Assembly (NCBI GenBank): GCA_017517305.1
Contig: JAFWZV010000006.1
Coordinates: forward strand, 1 to 64,000
Length of the DNA: 64,000 nucleotides
DNA from: Lachnospiraceae bacterium
GTDB taxonomy: Bacteria > Bacillota > Clostridia > Lachnospirales > Lachnospiraceae
Direction: 5' to 3'
Shown: positions 44,147 through 53,198 of the stretch, piece by piece
How positions within the stretch are numbered: position 1 is the first letter of the stretch
Layout: every line of letters starts with the position of its first letter
The notes under the pieces: generated by a model
Seen by the model: only the letters and a program-made list of their open reading frames with translations
Database searches by the model: none
Told to the model about the DNA's origin: nothing
Translations under genes and position numbers: made by a program

Positions 44147-45691
44147 ATGTTAAAGTACGTAATCTTTGCTGTAATAGTTGTCCTGGCAATTGTTATAACT
44201 TGGTTCGTAGCTATTGCTTACAGAAAAAATATTGCTGAAGCAAAGCTTGGTAAGGCCGAGGACAAGGCTAGGGAGATTATAGATGAAGCACTTAAAAGTG
44301 CTGAAGCCAAGAAACGTGAGACACTTCTTGAAGCTAAGGAAGAAGCTCTTAGGATGAAGAACGAGATCGATAAAGAAGTTAAAGATCGTCGTGCTGAAAT
44401 TCAAAGAAGCGAGAAGAGAGTTCTCTCTAAAGAAGAGAATCTTGAACGTAAGACCGAGGCTATAGAGAAAAAGGAGGCTGCTCTTTCTAAGAGAGAAGCT
44501 GAATTGGAGACTATGAGAAGTGAGATTACACAGCTGGAAGCAAAAAGAACTCAGGAACTTGAAAGAATTTCAGGATTAACCTCTGAACAAGCAAAAGAAT
44601 ACTTATTAAAGACTGTTGAAGACGAAGTTAAACACGAAACTGCAGTCATGATCAAAGAATTAGAGACACGTGCGAAAGAAGAAGCAGACAAGAAAGCAAA
44701 GGAGTATGTTGTAACAGCTATACAGAAGTGTGCTGCTGATCATGTATCAGAGACAACTATTTCCTTAGTACAATTACCAAATGACGAGATGAAAGGAAGA
44801 ATCATAGGTAGAGAGGGTAGAAATATTCGTACTCTTGAAACCATGACAGGTGTAGATTTAATTATTGATGATACTCCTGAGGCAGTAATCCTTTCAAGCT
44901 TCGATCCTATAAGACGAGAGGTTGCTAGAATAGCACTTGAAAAACTTATATTAGATGGAAGAATTCATCCTGCAAGAATCGAAGAGATGGTTGAGAAGGC
45001 TCAGAAGGAAGTTGAGACCATGATGCGTGAGGAGGGTGAGGCTGCGACCTTAGAGGTTGGAGTTCACGGAATTCATCCAGAACTTGTACGTTTACTTGGA
45101 AAGATGAAATTTAGAACAAGCTATGGACAGAATGCGTTAAAGCATTCTATTGAAGTAGCACATTTATCCGGACTTTTAGCTGGAGAATTAGGTGTTGATA
45201 TTCGTATGGCCAAGCGTGCTGGATTATTGCACGATATTGGTAAATCTGTTGATCATGAGATGGAGGGTTCACATATATCAATTGGTGTAGATTTATGTCG
45301 TAAGTATAAAGAGTCTGCACTTGTTATTAATGCCGTTGAAGCACATCACGGCGATGTTGAGCCTCAGAGTTTAATTGCTTGTATCGTTCAGGCTGCTGAT
45401 GCAATTTCAGCTGCTAGACCAGGTGCAAGAAGAGAGACGTTAGAAACGTATACTACTAGATTAAAGAAATTAGAGGATATTGCTAATGGATTTAAGGGAG
45501 TAGATAAGACTTTTGCTATTCAGGCAGGTAGAGAAATTCGAGTAATAGTAGTTCCAGAGCAGGTTAATGATGCTGAGATGGTATTGCTTGCTAGAGATAT
45601 TTCTAAGCAAATTGAAGCAGATCTTGAATATCCAGGTCAGATTAAAGTTAATCTGATAAGAGAATCAAGAGTTACTGACTTTGCAAAATAA
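44147..45691 (+). CDS. rny: Ribonuclease Y
   Basis: The membrane-bound endoribonuclease that starts mRNA decay in Firmicutes. The 514-residue protein has an N-terminal helix ([21 protein letters not shown]), a long charged coiled coil to about residue 190, a KH domain with [15 protein letters not shown], and an HD domain with the catalytic pair in [14 protein letters not shown]-terminal helical domain ends with [17 protein letters not shown] 44135 is in frame, but overlaps the ribosome binding site; ATG 44147, 11 bases after GGAGG, is better. A terminator follows. Confidence 0.96.
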   Translation: MLKYVIFAVIVVLAIVITWFVAIAYRKNIAEAKLGKAEDKAREIIDEALKSAEAKKRETLLEAKEEALRMKNEIDKEVKDRRAEIQRSEKRVLSKEENLERKTEAIEKKEAALSKREAELETMRSEITQLEAKRTQELERISGLTSEQAKEYLLKTVEDEVKHETAVMIKELETRAKEEADKKAKEYVVTAIQKCAADHVSETTISLVQLPNDEMKGRIIGREGRNIRTLETMTGVDLIIDDTPEAVILSSFDPIRREVARIALEKLILDGRIHPARIEEMVEKAQKEVETMMREEGEAATLEVGVHGIHPELVRLLGKMKFRTSYGQNALKHSIEVAHLSGLLAGELGVDIRMAKRAGLLHDIGKSVDHEMEGSHISIGVDLCRKYKESALVINAVEAHHGDVEPQSLIACIVQAADAISAARPGARRETLETYTTRLKKLEDIANGFKGVDKTFAIQAGREIRVIVVPEQVNDAEMVLLARDISKQIEADLEYPGQIKVNLIRESRVTDFAK

Positions 45692-45700
45692 CAAATTTTA

Positions 45701-45728
45701 GGGATGTGGCCTAGGTCACATCCTTTTA
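45701..45728 (+). terminator. Intrinsic terminator after rny
   Basis: GGATGTG pairs with CACATCC, followed by TTTT. Confidence 0.8.
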
Positions 45729-45788
45729 TATTGTAATAAATCACAGGTTGTATTATACTGGCTTTAGAATATTAGGTAGGTGATAATT

Positions 45789-46346
45789 ATGTTAGAGTTT
45801 ATTAAAGAGGAATCAAAATTAGTTTACGATTCCAAGATAGTGTCTTTGTATAAGGAGCATCTTAAGACTCCTAAAGGAAATATAGTTGAGTATGATTATA
45901 TAAAACATAAAAGTGGTGGTGGAGCAGGTGCCTTGGTTGTAGATGAGAACGAATATACTTATCTTGTAAAGCAATATCGTAATACATTAGACAAGGTAAA
46001 TATTGAAATACCAGCTGGTGGATACTCTTTCATAGGAGAAAAGGGACTAGATTGTGCTTTGAGAGAGGTTGAGGAGGAGATTGGTCTTATACCTGAGAAT
46101 ATGTATCATGTCTCTAATATTATATCATCTGTAGGTACTTTTGATGAGAAGACTGATATATACATTGGTACGAAGCTAAAAAAAGGGGTAAGAAAGCTTG
46201 ATCCTGATGAATTCATTGAAATAATTCATATTCCTATTGATGAGGCTATAGCTATGATTTATTCAGGAGAAATAATCGATAGTAAGACAATAGTTGCTTT
46301 ACTTGCTTATAAGGATATGAAAACAAATGGCATAATTATTATATAG
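45789..46346 (+). CDS. NUDIX hydrolase, ADP-ribose pyrophosphatase-like
   Basis: A 185-residue protein with a complete NUDIX box, G-x5-E-x7-REVEEEIGL, starting around GGYSFIGEKGLDCAL. The preceding VKQYRNTLDKVNIEIPAGG is typical of ADP-ribose pyrophosphatases, which split ADP-ribose to AMP and ribose 5-phosphate. GTG 45780 is in frame but overlaps the site TAGGTG; ATG 45789 is preferred. A hairpin terminator sits in the gap before the next gene. Confidence 0.92.
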   Translation: MLEFIKEESKLVYDSKIVSLYKEHLKTPKGNIVEYDYIKHKSGGGAGALVVDENEYTYLVKQYRNTLDKVNIEIPAGGYSFIGEKGLDCALREVEEEIGLIPENMYHVSNIISSVGTFDEKTDIYIGTKLKKGVRKLDPDEFIEIIHIPIDEAIAMIYSGEIIDSKTIVALLAYKDMKTNGIIII

Positions 46347-46353
46347 ACATCAT

Positions 46354-46387
46354 AAAAAATAGAGAGTGGATATGCTCTCTATTTTTT
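46354..46387 (+). terminator. Intrinsic terminator after the NUDIX gene
   Basis: AAAAAATAGAGAG pairs exactly with CTCTCTATTTTTT around an 8-base loop. Confidence 0.85.
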
Positions 46388-46401
46388 ATGGTGGTGATTA
46401 T

Positions 46402-46941
46402 ATGTATGAATGTAAAATAAATAGCTCTTATGTTTTTGCCCTGTTGTCAGCCTTATTTGTAAGCTTGATTTTTAACCTGTTCACTAGAAATGAGTTAAGT
46501 TTTGATTATCTTGTAATAGACGTAAATGATATATCTAATCTAATGCTACAGAATAAAAAAGATATTATTCAATATATTTTAATACATAGAATAAAACAGT
46601 TTCTTTTAGTGCTTATTCTTATTAAAGCATTTGGTGCACAAAATATTTTTAATATATTTACAGTAATTTGTGGTGGAGTACTTGGCTTAATGATTAGTGT
46701 ACAAACATATTATCTTGGATTTAAAGGTTTGATTATATTAATGTCGTATATCATGCCACATTATATACTCTATTATACAGCAATATGTTATGCAATGAAG
46801 AAAAGACTACTTCATTCCGGTTCTGATGAAAATATTAAAAATTTGATTTCTTTTTGTATAATATTTGCTTTTGGAGTGATTTTAGAGTGTAGTTTTATGA
46901 CATTTTTTTTAAAAATTTTTCACCAATATATGGTGACGTAA
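46402..46941 (+). CDS. SpoIIM-like (stage II sporulation protein M family) membrane protein
   Basis: A 179-residue membrane protein with about five helices. The segment LGFKGLIILMSYIMPHYILYY matches the conserved SpoIIM pattern, in which a GFKG turn leads to a helix ending in LP/MPH. The C-terminal half has two more helices. In Bacillus, spoIIM lies just upstream of fur and xerD; here xerD follows directly, so synteny supports the call. ATG 46402 follows GGTGGTG; an earlier in-frame GTG lies inside the terminator hairpin. The SpoIIM sporulation role is inferred. Confidence 0.7.
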   Translation: MYECKINSSYVFALLSALFVSLIFNLFTRNELSFDYLVIDVNDISNLMLQNKKDIIQYILIHRIKQFLLVLILIKAFGAQNIFNIFTVICGGVLGLMISVQTYYLGFKGLIILMSYIMPHYILYYTAICYAMKKRLLHSGSDENIKNLISFCIIFAFGVILECSFMTFFLKIFHQYMVT

Positions 46942-47015
46942 AATTATAAAATCCCCTATTTTGTAGAAATTTCAAAAAATAACAAAAATCTTAAGATTTT
47001 ATGAAAAATTTGTGT

Positions 47016-47044
47016 TTGATTTTATGTAAATTAGTCATTATAAT
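47016..47044 (+). promoter_or_regulatory. xerD promoter
   Basis: TTGATT, exactly 17 bases, then TATAAT. Confidence 0.6.
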
Positions 47045-47098
47045 AGTATTTGTTAATGAAATTGTTACGAAAATTATGGGATATTAAGGGGTTCAATT

Positions 47099-47998
47099 AT
47101 GAGGGAACACATTGATAATTACATAAGTTTTCTTACGGTAGTGAAACGTTCTAGTCAGAATACAATAGCTTCCTACAAGAGAGATTTGATGAAGCTATGT
47201 ATATATTTTGAAGGAAAAGGCTGTAGCTCTGTAGTAGATATTAATTCTATGGATCTAAGTACATATGTTATAGATTTGAAGAGTCAGGGAATGTCCTTGG
47301 CTACTATATCAAGAAGTATAGCAAGTATAAAATCTTTCTTTTTATACCTTTTGAAGCAGGGAGTTGTTAAGGAGGATTGTACAGAGCAACTTAAGCCACC
47401 GAAGATAGAGAAAAAGGCTCCTGATACACTTTCTGTAGAGGAGATTAATCAGTTACTCGAGCAACCATCAAAGTCTACACCTAAGGAGATTAGGGATAAG
47501 GCTATGTTGGAGCTTTTATATGCAACTGGTATGAGAGTATCTGAACTTATTTCCTTGAAGATAGATGATGTCAATCTTGCTATGAGCTATATTTTATGTA
47601 AGGATGCTAACAAGGAGAGAGTTATCCCTATTGAGCAAGCGGCTAGACAAGCTTTAGAAAGCTACATAAATGGCGTAAGACACATAATGTGTGAGGATAG
47701 TAATTATTTATTTACAAATATGAAGGGACAACCTATGTCTAGACAGGGCTTCTGGAAGCTAATTAAGGCATATGCAGTTAAGGCTGGTATAGATAAGGAT
47801 ATTACACCTCATATGATAAGACATTCCTTTGCTTCACACTTGGTTACAAATGGTGCTGATTTAAAGGCAGTTCAGGAGATGCTTGGACATTCTGATATAT
47901 CTACTACTCAGATTTATCTTAAGAGTAGACAGAGTAGAATTAAAGAAGAGTACGAGAAAGCTCATCCAAGAGCAAAACGTAAGGCAAGCGCAAATTAA
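47099..47998 (+). CDS. xerD: Site-specific tyrosine recombinase XerD
   Basis: The recombinase that, with a partner, resolves chromosome dimers. The 299-residue protein has an N-terminal SAM-like domain (HIDNYISFLTVVKRSSQNTI) and a catalytic domain with the full set: Arg in ATGMRVSELISLK, Lys in DANKERVIPI, HxxR in PHMIRHSFASHLV, His in LGHSDISTTQIYL with the Tyr nucleophile in it. The site before the ATG is weak (AAGGGG). It has its own promoter and sits after the SpoIIM-like gene, as in Bacillus. No cassette or repeats suggest mobile element use. Confidence 0.93.
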   Translation: MREHIDNYISFLTVVKRSSQNTIASYKRDLMKLCIYFEGKGCSSVVDINSMDLSTYVIDLKSQGMSLATISRSIASIKSFFLYLLKQGVVKEDCTEQLKPPKIEKKAPDTLSVEEINQLLEQPSKSTPKEIRDKAMLELLYATGMRVSELISLKIDDVNLAMSYILCKDANKERVIPIEQAARQALESYINGVRHIMCEDSNYLFTNMKGQPMSRQGFWKLIKAYAVKAGIDKDITPHMIRHSFASHLVTNGADLKAVQEMLGHSDISTTQIYLKSRQSRIKEEYEKAHPRAKRKASAN

Positions 47999-48037
47999 AA
48001 ATACCTGTAGTGAAATTCACTGACAGGTATTTTTTTC
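47997..48037. terminator. Bidirectional terminator between xerD and aroC
   Basis: AAAAATACCTGT-AGTGA pairs with TCACT-ACAGGTATTTTT, with one bulge. T runs lie on both strands. It starts in the xerD stop codon and ends near the aroC stop. Confidence 0.85.
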
Positions 48038-48038
48038 T

Positions 48039-49139
48039 TTATCTATCGTATATTTTTAATAGATTGTCTATTCTTGCTGTGGCATTAATCATAAGTAGAT
48101 CTAGAATTGTGATGGCACACATGGCCTCTAGAACTACTACAGCTCGTGGACCTATGATAGGGTCATGACGCCCCTTTATGGCCATAGTGATTTCTTCATG
48201 AGCCTTATTCACAGTTTTTTGTTCCTTATATATAGATGGAGTAGGCTTGAAGGAAGCTCTTACCTTAATAGGTGAACCGTCGCTCATTCCACCTAATATA
48301 CCACCAGAGTGATTGGTGAGCTTAGCCACACAATCATTATCTATTATAAAGTTATCATTGTTATAGGAGCCTTTACTTTGGCTTACAAGTGTTCCGTCTC
48401 CAATTTCAACAGCCTTTACCGCGCCTATTGACATTATTCCTTGAGCTAGTAAAGCATCTAGTTTTGAGAATACAGGTTCGCCGATTCCCACAGGCATACC
48501 TGTGATTATACATTCAACAGAGGAACCAATAGAGTCGAGCTCCGATATAATTTCCTTTAGGTATTCACCTGCTTTTTCTGAACAAGCCTTATCTGGCATA
48601 TAGAGAGGATTCCTAAGTATTTCATCTTTATCAAAGTTATTGTAGTCTATACAATATTCACCGATAGAACGAGTGTAAGCTGTAAGTTTAATACCCATTG
48701 TCTCTAATACCTTTGCTGCAATAGCTCCGGCAGCAACTCTACCTATGGTTTCTCTTCCTGAGGAACGTCCACCACCTCTGTAATCTCTAAAACCATATTT
48801 TTCATCAAAACAATAGTCTGCATGTCCTGGTCTGTAGCTTACTGCTATATCACCGTAGTCTTTAGAGTGTTGGTCTTGATTTCTAACCATCATAGATATA
48901 GGAGTACCAGTTGTTTTTCCTTCGAATACACCTGATAATATTTCTACAGTGTCAGATTCATTTCTCTGTGTTGAATATTGATTCTGACCTGGCTTACGTC
49001 TATTTAAGTATATTTGAATATCCTCCTCGCACAGTGGAATTCCTGCAGGACATCCATCAACTACAACACCTAAGGCTTTACCGTGAGATTCGCCCCAAGT
49101 GCTTATAGTAAAAAGCTTTCCGTATATTGAACCTGCCAT
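48039..49139 (-). CDS. aroC: Chorismate synthase
   Basis: The enzyme converts EPSP to chorismate with reduced flavin. The 366-residue protein is full length, with the signature region TWGESHGKALGVVVDGCPAGI near the start and YRGGGRSSGRETIGRVAAGA near residue 120, plus the FMN/EPSP motif GGMSDGSPIKVRASFKPTPS. AGGACGTAAC lies upstream on the - strand. It is alone and divergent from the ChW gene. aroE-aroK is 2.5 kb away. Confidence 0.95.
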   Translation of the reverse strand: MAGSIYGKLFTISTWGESHGKALGVVVDGCPAGIPLCEEDIQIYLNRRKPGQNQYSTQRNESDTVEILSGVFEGKTTGTPISMMVRNQDQHSKDYGDIAVSYRPGHADYCFDEKYGFRDYRGGGRSSGRETIGRVAAGAIAAKVLETMGIKLTAYTRSIGEYCIDYNNFDKDEILRNPLYMPDKACSEKAGEYLKEIISELDSIGSSVECIITGMPVGIGEPVFSKLDALLAQGIMSIGAVKAVEIGDGTLVSQSKGSYNNDNFIIDNDCVAKLTNHSGGILGGMSDGSPIKVRASFKPTPSIYKEQKTVNKAHEEITMAIKGRHDPIIGPRAVVVLEAMCAITILDLLMINATARIDNLLKIYDR

Positions 49140-49208
49140 TAAAGTTACGTCCTTTCTGTCTGTTTTTGGATATTATAAAACTATTTTGTGAAAATTTAAA
49201 GGTGTATG

Positions 49209-49237
49209 TTGATTTTTTATTTGTATCGTGCAATAAT
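49209..49237 (+). promoter_or_regulatory. Promoter of the ChW-transglutaminase gene
   Basis: TTGATT, exactly 17 bases, then AATAAT. Confidence 0.4.
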
Positions 49238-49302
49238 ATTACGGAATTGTTACAAGGACACAAGATAACACATTAATTTACATATATTAAGGGGTAAAAC
49301 TT

Positions 49303-51051
49303 ATGAGAAAGTTTATATCAAAATTGTTGATTGGAATTATGACAGTTTCTTTGATGGGTAATTCCTTTTTACCTAATATCAAAGTGATGGCTGCTGAGAA
49401 TACTGGTGTTGAAGCGCTGGCAGATAATAATTCTGATACAAGTAATGAGGATGTAATCGACCTTTCATATCATGTTCATTGTGAGCAATATGGTTGGTTA
49501 GAGCCTGTAAGTTCAGGAAAGCTATCAGGAACAGAAGGAGAATCCAAGAGATTAGAGGGTATTAAGATATACCTTGATACAAATCTTGAGGGATCAATAG
49601 AATATGAGGTCCACTGCGAGCAGTATGGCTGGATGGGAATGGTTGAGGAAGGCGTTATGGCTGGAACAGAAGGTGAAAGTAAGCGTTTAGAGTCAATTAG
49701 GATAAAGCTTACAGGTGAGCTTGGTGAAAAGTATGACGTAATATATCGTGTGCATTGTGAAACCTATGGTTGGACCGATTGGGTTTCAAATGGAATGGAC
49801 GCAGGTACAGTTGGACAGTCTAAGAGACTGGAAGCAATTCAGATAAATATTGTCAAAAAAGAAGGAAATGATAAGGAAGCATCAATCAAGTATACTACAC
49901 ATGTTGAAAAGTATGGATGGTTAGAACCAGTTGGTAATGGTGAGATGTCTGGTACTGAAGGTGAGAGTAAGCGTTTAGAGGGTATAAAGATTGATATAAT
50001 TAATTCTGATTATGTTGGTGGAGTAGCTTATAAGGTTCATGCAGAGAAATATGGTTGGATGGACTGGATGACAAATTATAACATGTCTGGAACTAAGGGC
50101 GAGTCAAAGAGACTTGAAGCCATACAAATTATGCTTACAGGAGAGTTATCTGCAGCATATGATGTGTATTATAGAGTTCACTGTGAAAAGTATGGTTGGC
50201 TTGGTTGGGCTATGAATGGTCAGGTTGCTGGTTCCTCAGGCTTAAGTAAGAGACTAGAGGGAATTGAAATAGCTCTTGTAAAGAAGGGTGGAGAAGCACC
50301 AGGAACAACAGACAGACCATATGTATATCCGGCATTATTGGAGCAGGAAGAACAGGAACAGGAGAGTGGTAAAACTGAGGAAGAAGTAATAATTCCTCCA
50401 TCAGAGGAACCTATAGTTCCTGGCGTACCAACAGATTCTACAGAGGTTGAAGATATTCTTAATTCAGCACAGCTCTACGAACCATGCTATACAGGTGATA
50501 AGGAAATTGATGCAAGGGTTCAGGAAATCTTAGGTCAGATTATTACTGAAGATATGACCACATATGAGAAGACCTTAGCTATATATAATTGGATTATAGA
50601 TAATACTTACTATGATTGGCATGCAAGTAATTTTAGAGGAAATTATGTTTCTGATTTCGATACATGGTGTGTATCACAGAGTTATTCAGTATTATGCTTA
50701 GGCTATGGTTCTTGCGTTAATTATGCATCTGCATTTGTTGTTCTTACTAGAGCTATAGGACTTGAATCCTACAAGGTATATGGAGCTCTTTATAGTGCAA
50801 ATGTAAACAGAGATCACGGTTGGGCTGTTGTTAATATAAACGGAACACTTTATACCTTTGACCCACAGCTTAGTGATGAAGCAGAGGGCAATGGATGGGG
50901 TGATGCTATGGATTATTTCTGTAAGGATGATGAGCATCCAAATATAAAGAATTATTATGTTAATGTAGATGTTTGTGATCCTGATGATCCAGAGGATGAT
51001 TTATACAGAGCTGATTATATCAATGGCTTTAATTACTTTAAGCAGTATTAA
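49303..51051 (+). CDS. Secreted protein with six ChW repeats and a transglutaminase-like domain
   Basis: A 582-residue exported protein with a signal peptide (KLLIGIMTVSLMGNSFL) and likely cleavage after VMAA. Residues about 50-345 contain six clostridial hydrophobic (ChW) repeats of about 48 residues, each with HxExYGW, a Gly-rich turn G(T/S)xGxSKRLE and a closing I.I. An acidic Glu/Gln/Pro linker follows, then a transglutaminase-like domain (about 400-550), with its triad in YGSCVNYASAF (Cys), RDHGWAVV (His) and YTFDPQL (Asp). Such proteins may be peptidases or cross-linkers bound to the cell wall or polysaccharides. Function inferred. The site before ATG is weak (AAGGGG). Confidence 0.88.
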   Translation: MRKFISKLLIGIMTVSLMGNSFLPNIKVMAAENTGVEALADNNSDTSNEDVIDLSYHVHCEQYGWLEPVSSGKLSGTEGESKRLEGIKIYLDTNLEGSIEYEVHCEQYGWMGMVEEGVMAGTEGESKRLESIRIKLTGELGEKYDVIYRVHCETYGWTDWVSNGMDAGTVGQSKRLEAIQINIVKKEGNDKEASIKYTTHVEKYGWLEPVGNGEMSGTEGESKRLEGIKIDIINSDYVGGVAYKVHAEKYGWMDWMTNYNMSGTKGESKRLEAIQIMLTGELSAAYDVYYRVHCEKYGWLGWAMNGQVAGSSGLSKRLEGIEIALVKKGGEAPGTTDRPYVYPALLEQEEQEQESGKTEEEVIIPPSEEPIVPGVPTDSTEVEDILNSAQLYEPCYTGDKEIDARVQEILGQIITEDMTTYEKTLAIYNWIIDNTYYDWHASNFRGNYVSDFDTWCVSQSYSVLCLGYGSCVNYASAFVVLTRAIGLESYKVYGALYSANVNRDHGWAVVNINGTLYTFDPQLSDEAEGNGWGDAMDYFCKDDEHPNIKNYYVNVDVCDPDDPEDDLYRADYINGFNYFKQY

Positions 51052-51106
51052 ATTATTATGTAAAAACTATCATATTTTCCTTTACATTCAAGGATTTATG
51101 TGCTAG

Positions 51107-51193
51107 TATAATCAAGGCCGTTACTTAGTTATTGGACGACTCCGACCATAACTCAGTGATAGGATAGATATAATATTTAAGGAGGAAATCAAG
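51107..51193 (+). promoter_or_regulatory. rpsO -10 box and structured leader (likely S15 autoregulation site)
   Basis: TATAAT at 51107-51112 is followed by ACTTAGTTATTGG (51123-51135), which pairs with CCATAACTCAGT (51146-51157) with one bulge and one G-U pair around a 10-base loop. S15 is known to bind its own leader in many bacteria. AAGGAGG ends at 51185. Confidence 0.5.
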
Positions 51194-51460
51194 ATGATTA
51201 CTACAGAGATGAAGAAGGAAATCATGGAAAAGTATGCAAGATGTGAGGGAGACACTGGTTCACCAGAGGTACAGGTAGCTTTACTTACTTACAGAATCAA
51301 TGACCTTAACGAGCATTTTAAGGCACATCCAAAGGATCACCACTCAAGAAGAGGTCTTCTTAAGATGGTAGGTCAGAGAAGAAACCTTTTAGCATACTTA
51401 AAGAACAAGGATATCGAGAGATACAGAACTCTTATTGAGAAGCTTGGTCTTAGAAAGTAA
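51194..51460 (+). CDS. rpsO: 30S ribosomal protein S15
   Basis: An 88-residue ribosomal protein that binds 16S rRNA early in assembly. Conserved motifs: [23 protein letters not shown], the [21 protein letters not shown] block with RNA-contacting His and Arg, and a C-terminal basic helix ending KLGLRK. A structured leader upstream fits autoregulation. A strong terminator follows. pnp, which often comes next, is absent. Confidence 0.98.
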   Translation: MITTEMKKEIMEKYARCEGDTGSPEVQVALLTYRINDLNEHFKAHPKDHHSRRGLLKMVGQRRNLLAYLKNKDIERYRTLIEKLGLRK

Positions 51461-51468
51461 TAACACAA

Positions 51469-51502
51469 AGAGAAGTCGTTTTCATAGAGAACGACTTCTT
51501 TT
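51469..51502 (+). terminator. Intrinsic terminator after rpsO
   Basis: AGAAGTCGTT pairs exactly with AACGACTTCT around a 9-base loop, then TTT. Confidence 0.9.
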
Positions 51503-51531
51503 GCTTTCTTTTGAGTTAAACTAATATTTTA

Positions 51532-51560
51532 TTTACTATGACCATATAGTTTGATAAAAT
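51532..51560 (+). promoter_or_regulatory. Promoter of the aroE-aroK fusion gene
   Basis: TTTACT, exactly 17 bases, then TAAAAT. Confidence 0.5.
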
Positions 51561-51604
51561 TACAGGCGTAAAAGTTTTTGTATCGCGAAAGGCAGATAAA
51601 ATAT

Positions 51605-53035
51605 ATGGAAATAATGAAATATGCAATAGAGGGATATAGAGATGTTGAGGCACTTGAGTATTTAGGGATATTTGGTAATCCTATAAAGCATACTATGTCT
51701 CCCATTATACATAATACAATTAGTAGAAATTTAAATAAAAATATGAGATATATTCCTTTTCAGATAACCGATAATCTTGGTGATGCTGTTAAGATGGCTT
51801 ATAATGCAGGTATAGTTGGACTTAATATTACCGTTCCTTATAAGCAGCAGGTGATGAAGCATCTTGTGGATATAGACGAAGCTGCCAAGGTAATTGGTGC
51901 GGTTAATACCTTAGTTCGTTGTAATAAAGGTTATAAGGGCTACAATACAGATATGTATGGCCTAGCTAAGTCTCTTATGTCTGAAGGAGTAAAGCTTGAA
52001 GGGTCAAAGGTTATAATGCTTGGTGCAGGTGGTGCAGCAAGAGCAGTTGCCTATATGTGTCTTAAGTATGGTGTTGACAGAGTATACATTGTTAATCGTA
52101 CATTCGAGAATGCAAAGAATATAGCAGATGATATGAATACTGCATTTTCCTGTGATAAGATGATACCTTTAAGTGCTTCTGATTATTATTTAATTCCTAA
52201 TGGCAGATATATTATGATTCAGTGTACTTCTGTTGGGCTTCATGATGGTGATGGACTTCCTCTTATATCAGATGAGTCATTCTTTGAGAAAGCAGAGATT
52301 GGTGTAGACCTTATATATAATCCTGCTAAGACACCATTTTTAAAGCTTGTTGAAGAAAATGGTGGAAAGGCTATTAATGGTCTTGGTATGCTTTTGCATC
52401 AGGGCGTTAAGGCTTATGAACTATGGAATGATGTAGAGATTTCAGGAAAGCTAATTGAGAGAGTTTACAAGGCACTTTGCAGAGTGTCCTATGATAACAC
52501 AGATAATATTGTTCTTGTAGGCTACATGGGCTGTGGAAAGTCAACTGTTGGTCGTTTTCTTTCTATGGTTTATGGTTATGATTTTATAGATACAGATGAA
52601 TTAATTGAAAAACGTGAGGGAATGTCTACATCAGATATTTTTTCCAAGAAGGGTGAGGAATATTTTAGACAGCTTGAGACAGATTTGCTGTATGAGCTCA
52701 AAGGTAAATTAAAGAATACAGTTGTAGCCACAGGCGGAGGTATGCCTGTTAAGGAAGAGAATAGACCCTTGCTTAAGGAATTGGGTAAGGTATTTTATCT
52801 TAAGGCGAGTCTTGATACCACCTATCAGCGTGTGTCAGGTGGTACTGGAAGGCCTCTGCTTGATGATTTGGATGGAAATTCCCTGTATAATAAAATTAAG
52901 GAGATGACAGCCATAAGAACTCCAATTTACACAGAGGTGGCTGACGAGATTATCGATACTAATGAGATTAGCGAATATGAAGTTCATAAGGTGATTGCCG
53001 CTTCAATGAGCTCTTACGCTAAGGATGTGGAGTAG
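51605..53035 (+). CDS. Bifunctional shikimate dehydrogenase - shikimate kinase
   Basis: A fusion of AroE and AroK, about 476 residues from the ATG at 51605. The first 295 residues are shikimate dehydrogenase: FGNPIKHTMSPIIHNT, GLNITVPYKQQVM with the catalytic Lys, GAVNTLVR and the NADP loop GAGGAARAVAYMCLK. The kinase half starts near residue 300, with Walker A GYMGCGKST, DTDELIEKREGMS and VVATGGGMP, plus the lid GGTGRPLL. It performs two consecutive steps of chorismate synthesis. The start is uncertain: TTG 51578 and ATG 51614 are also in frame, and GAAAGG at 51587-51592 fits 51605 loosely. aroC is also in the window; other aro genes are not. Confidence 0.92.
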   Translation: MEIMKYAIEGYRDVEALEYLGIFGNPIKHTMSPIIHNTISRNLNKNMRYIPFQITDNLGDAVKMAYNAGIVGLNITVPYKQQVMKHLVDIDEAAKVIGAVNTLVRCNKGYKGYNTDMYGLAKSLMSEGVKLEGSKVIMLGAGGAARAVAYMCLKYGVDRVYIVNRTFENAKNIADDMNTAFSCDKMIPLSASDYYLIPNGRYIMIQCTSVGLHDGDGLPLISDESFFEKAEIGVDLIYNPAKTPFLKLVEENGGKAINGLGMLLHQGVKAYELWNDVEISGKLIERVYKALCRVSYDNTDNIVLVGYMGCGKSTVGRFLSMVYGYDFIDTDELIEKREGMSTSDIFSKKGEEYFRQLETDLLYELKGKLKNTVVATGGGMPVKEENRPLLKELGKVFYLKASLDTTYQRVSGGTGRPLLDDLDGNSLYNKIKEMTAIRTPIYTEVADEIIDTNEISEYEVHKVIAASMSSYAKDVE

Positions 53036-53064
53036 ATGATAAAAATACTCAAATATATCTAATA

Positions 53065-53091
53065 AAAAACTATCCCTATGGGTAGTTTTTT
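53065..53091 (+). terminator. Intrinsic terminator after the aroE-aroK fusion
   Basis: AAAAAACTATCCC pairs with GGGTAGTTTTTT (one G-U pair, minimal loop). Confidence 0.85.
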
Positions 53092-53128
53092 ATTATGTTT
53101 TGTGATAGTATAACTTATTAGGGATAAA

Positions 53129-53163
53129 TTGCCAGTTAGTATATTTTTGCTGATATATACTAA
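53129..53163. promoter_or_regulatory. cysK promoter with overlapping inverted repeat
   Basis: TTGCCA (53129-53134) is a candidate -35, with TATATA or TATACT 19-21 bases later. TTAGTATAT (53136-53144) and ATATACTAA (53155-53163) form an exact 9-bp inverted repeat spanning that -10 region, suggesting an operator. Confidence 0.45.
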
Positions 53164-53198
53164 AAAGGCTATAAAATATATGTAAGAGAGGTAATATT

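Noticed and set aside
47099-47998. Integrase of a mobile element
   Set aside because: Sequence and position beside a spoIIM-like gene fit housekeeping XerD, and no attachment repeats or cargo are seen.
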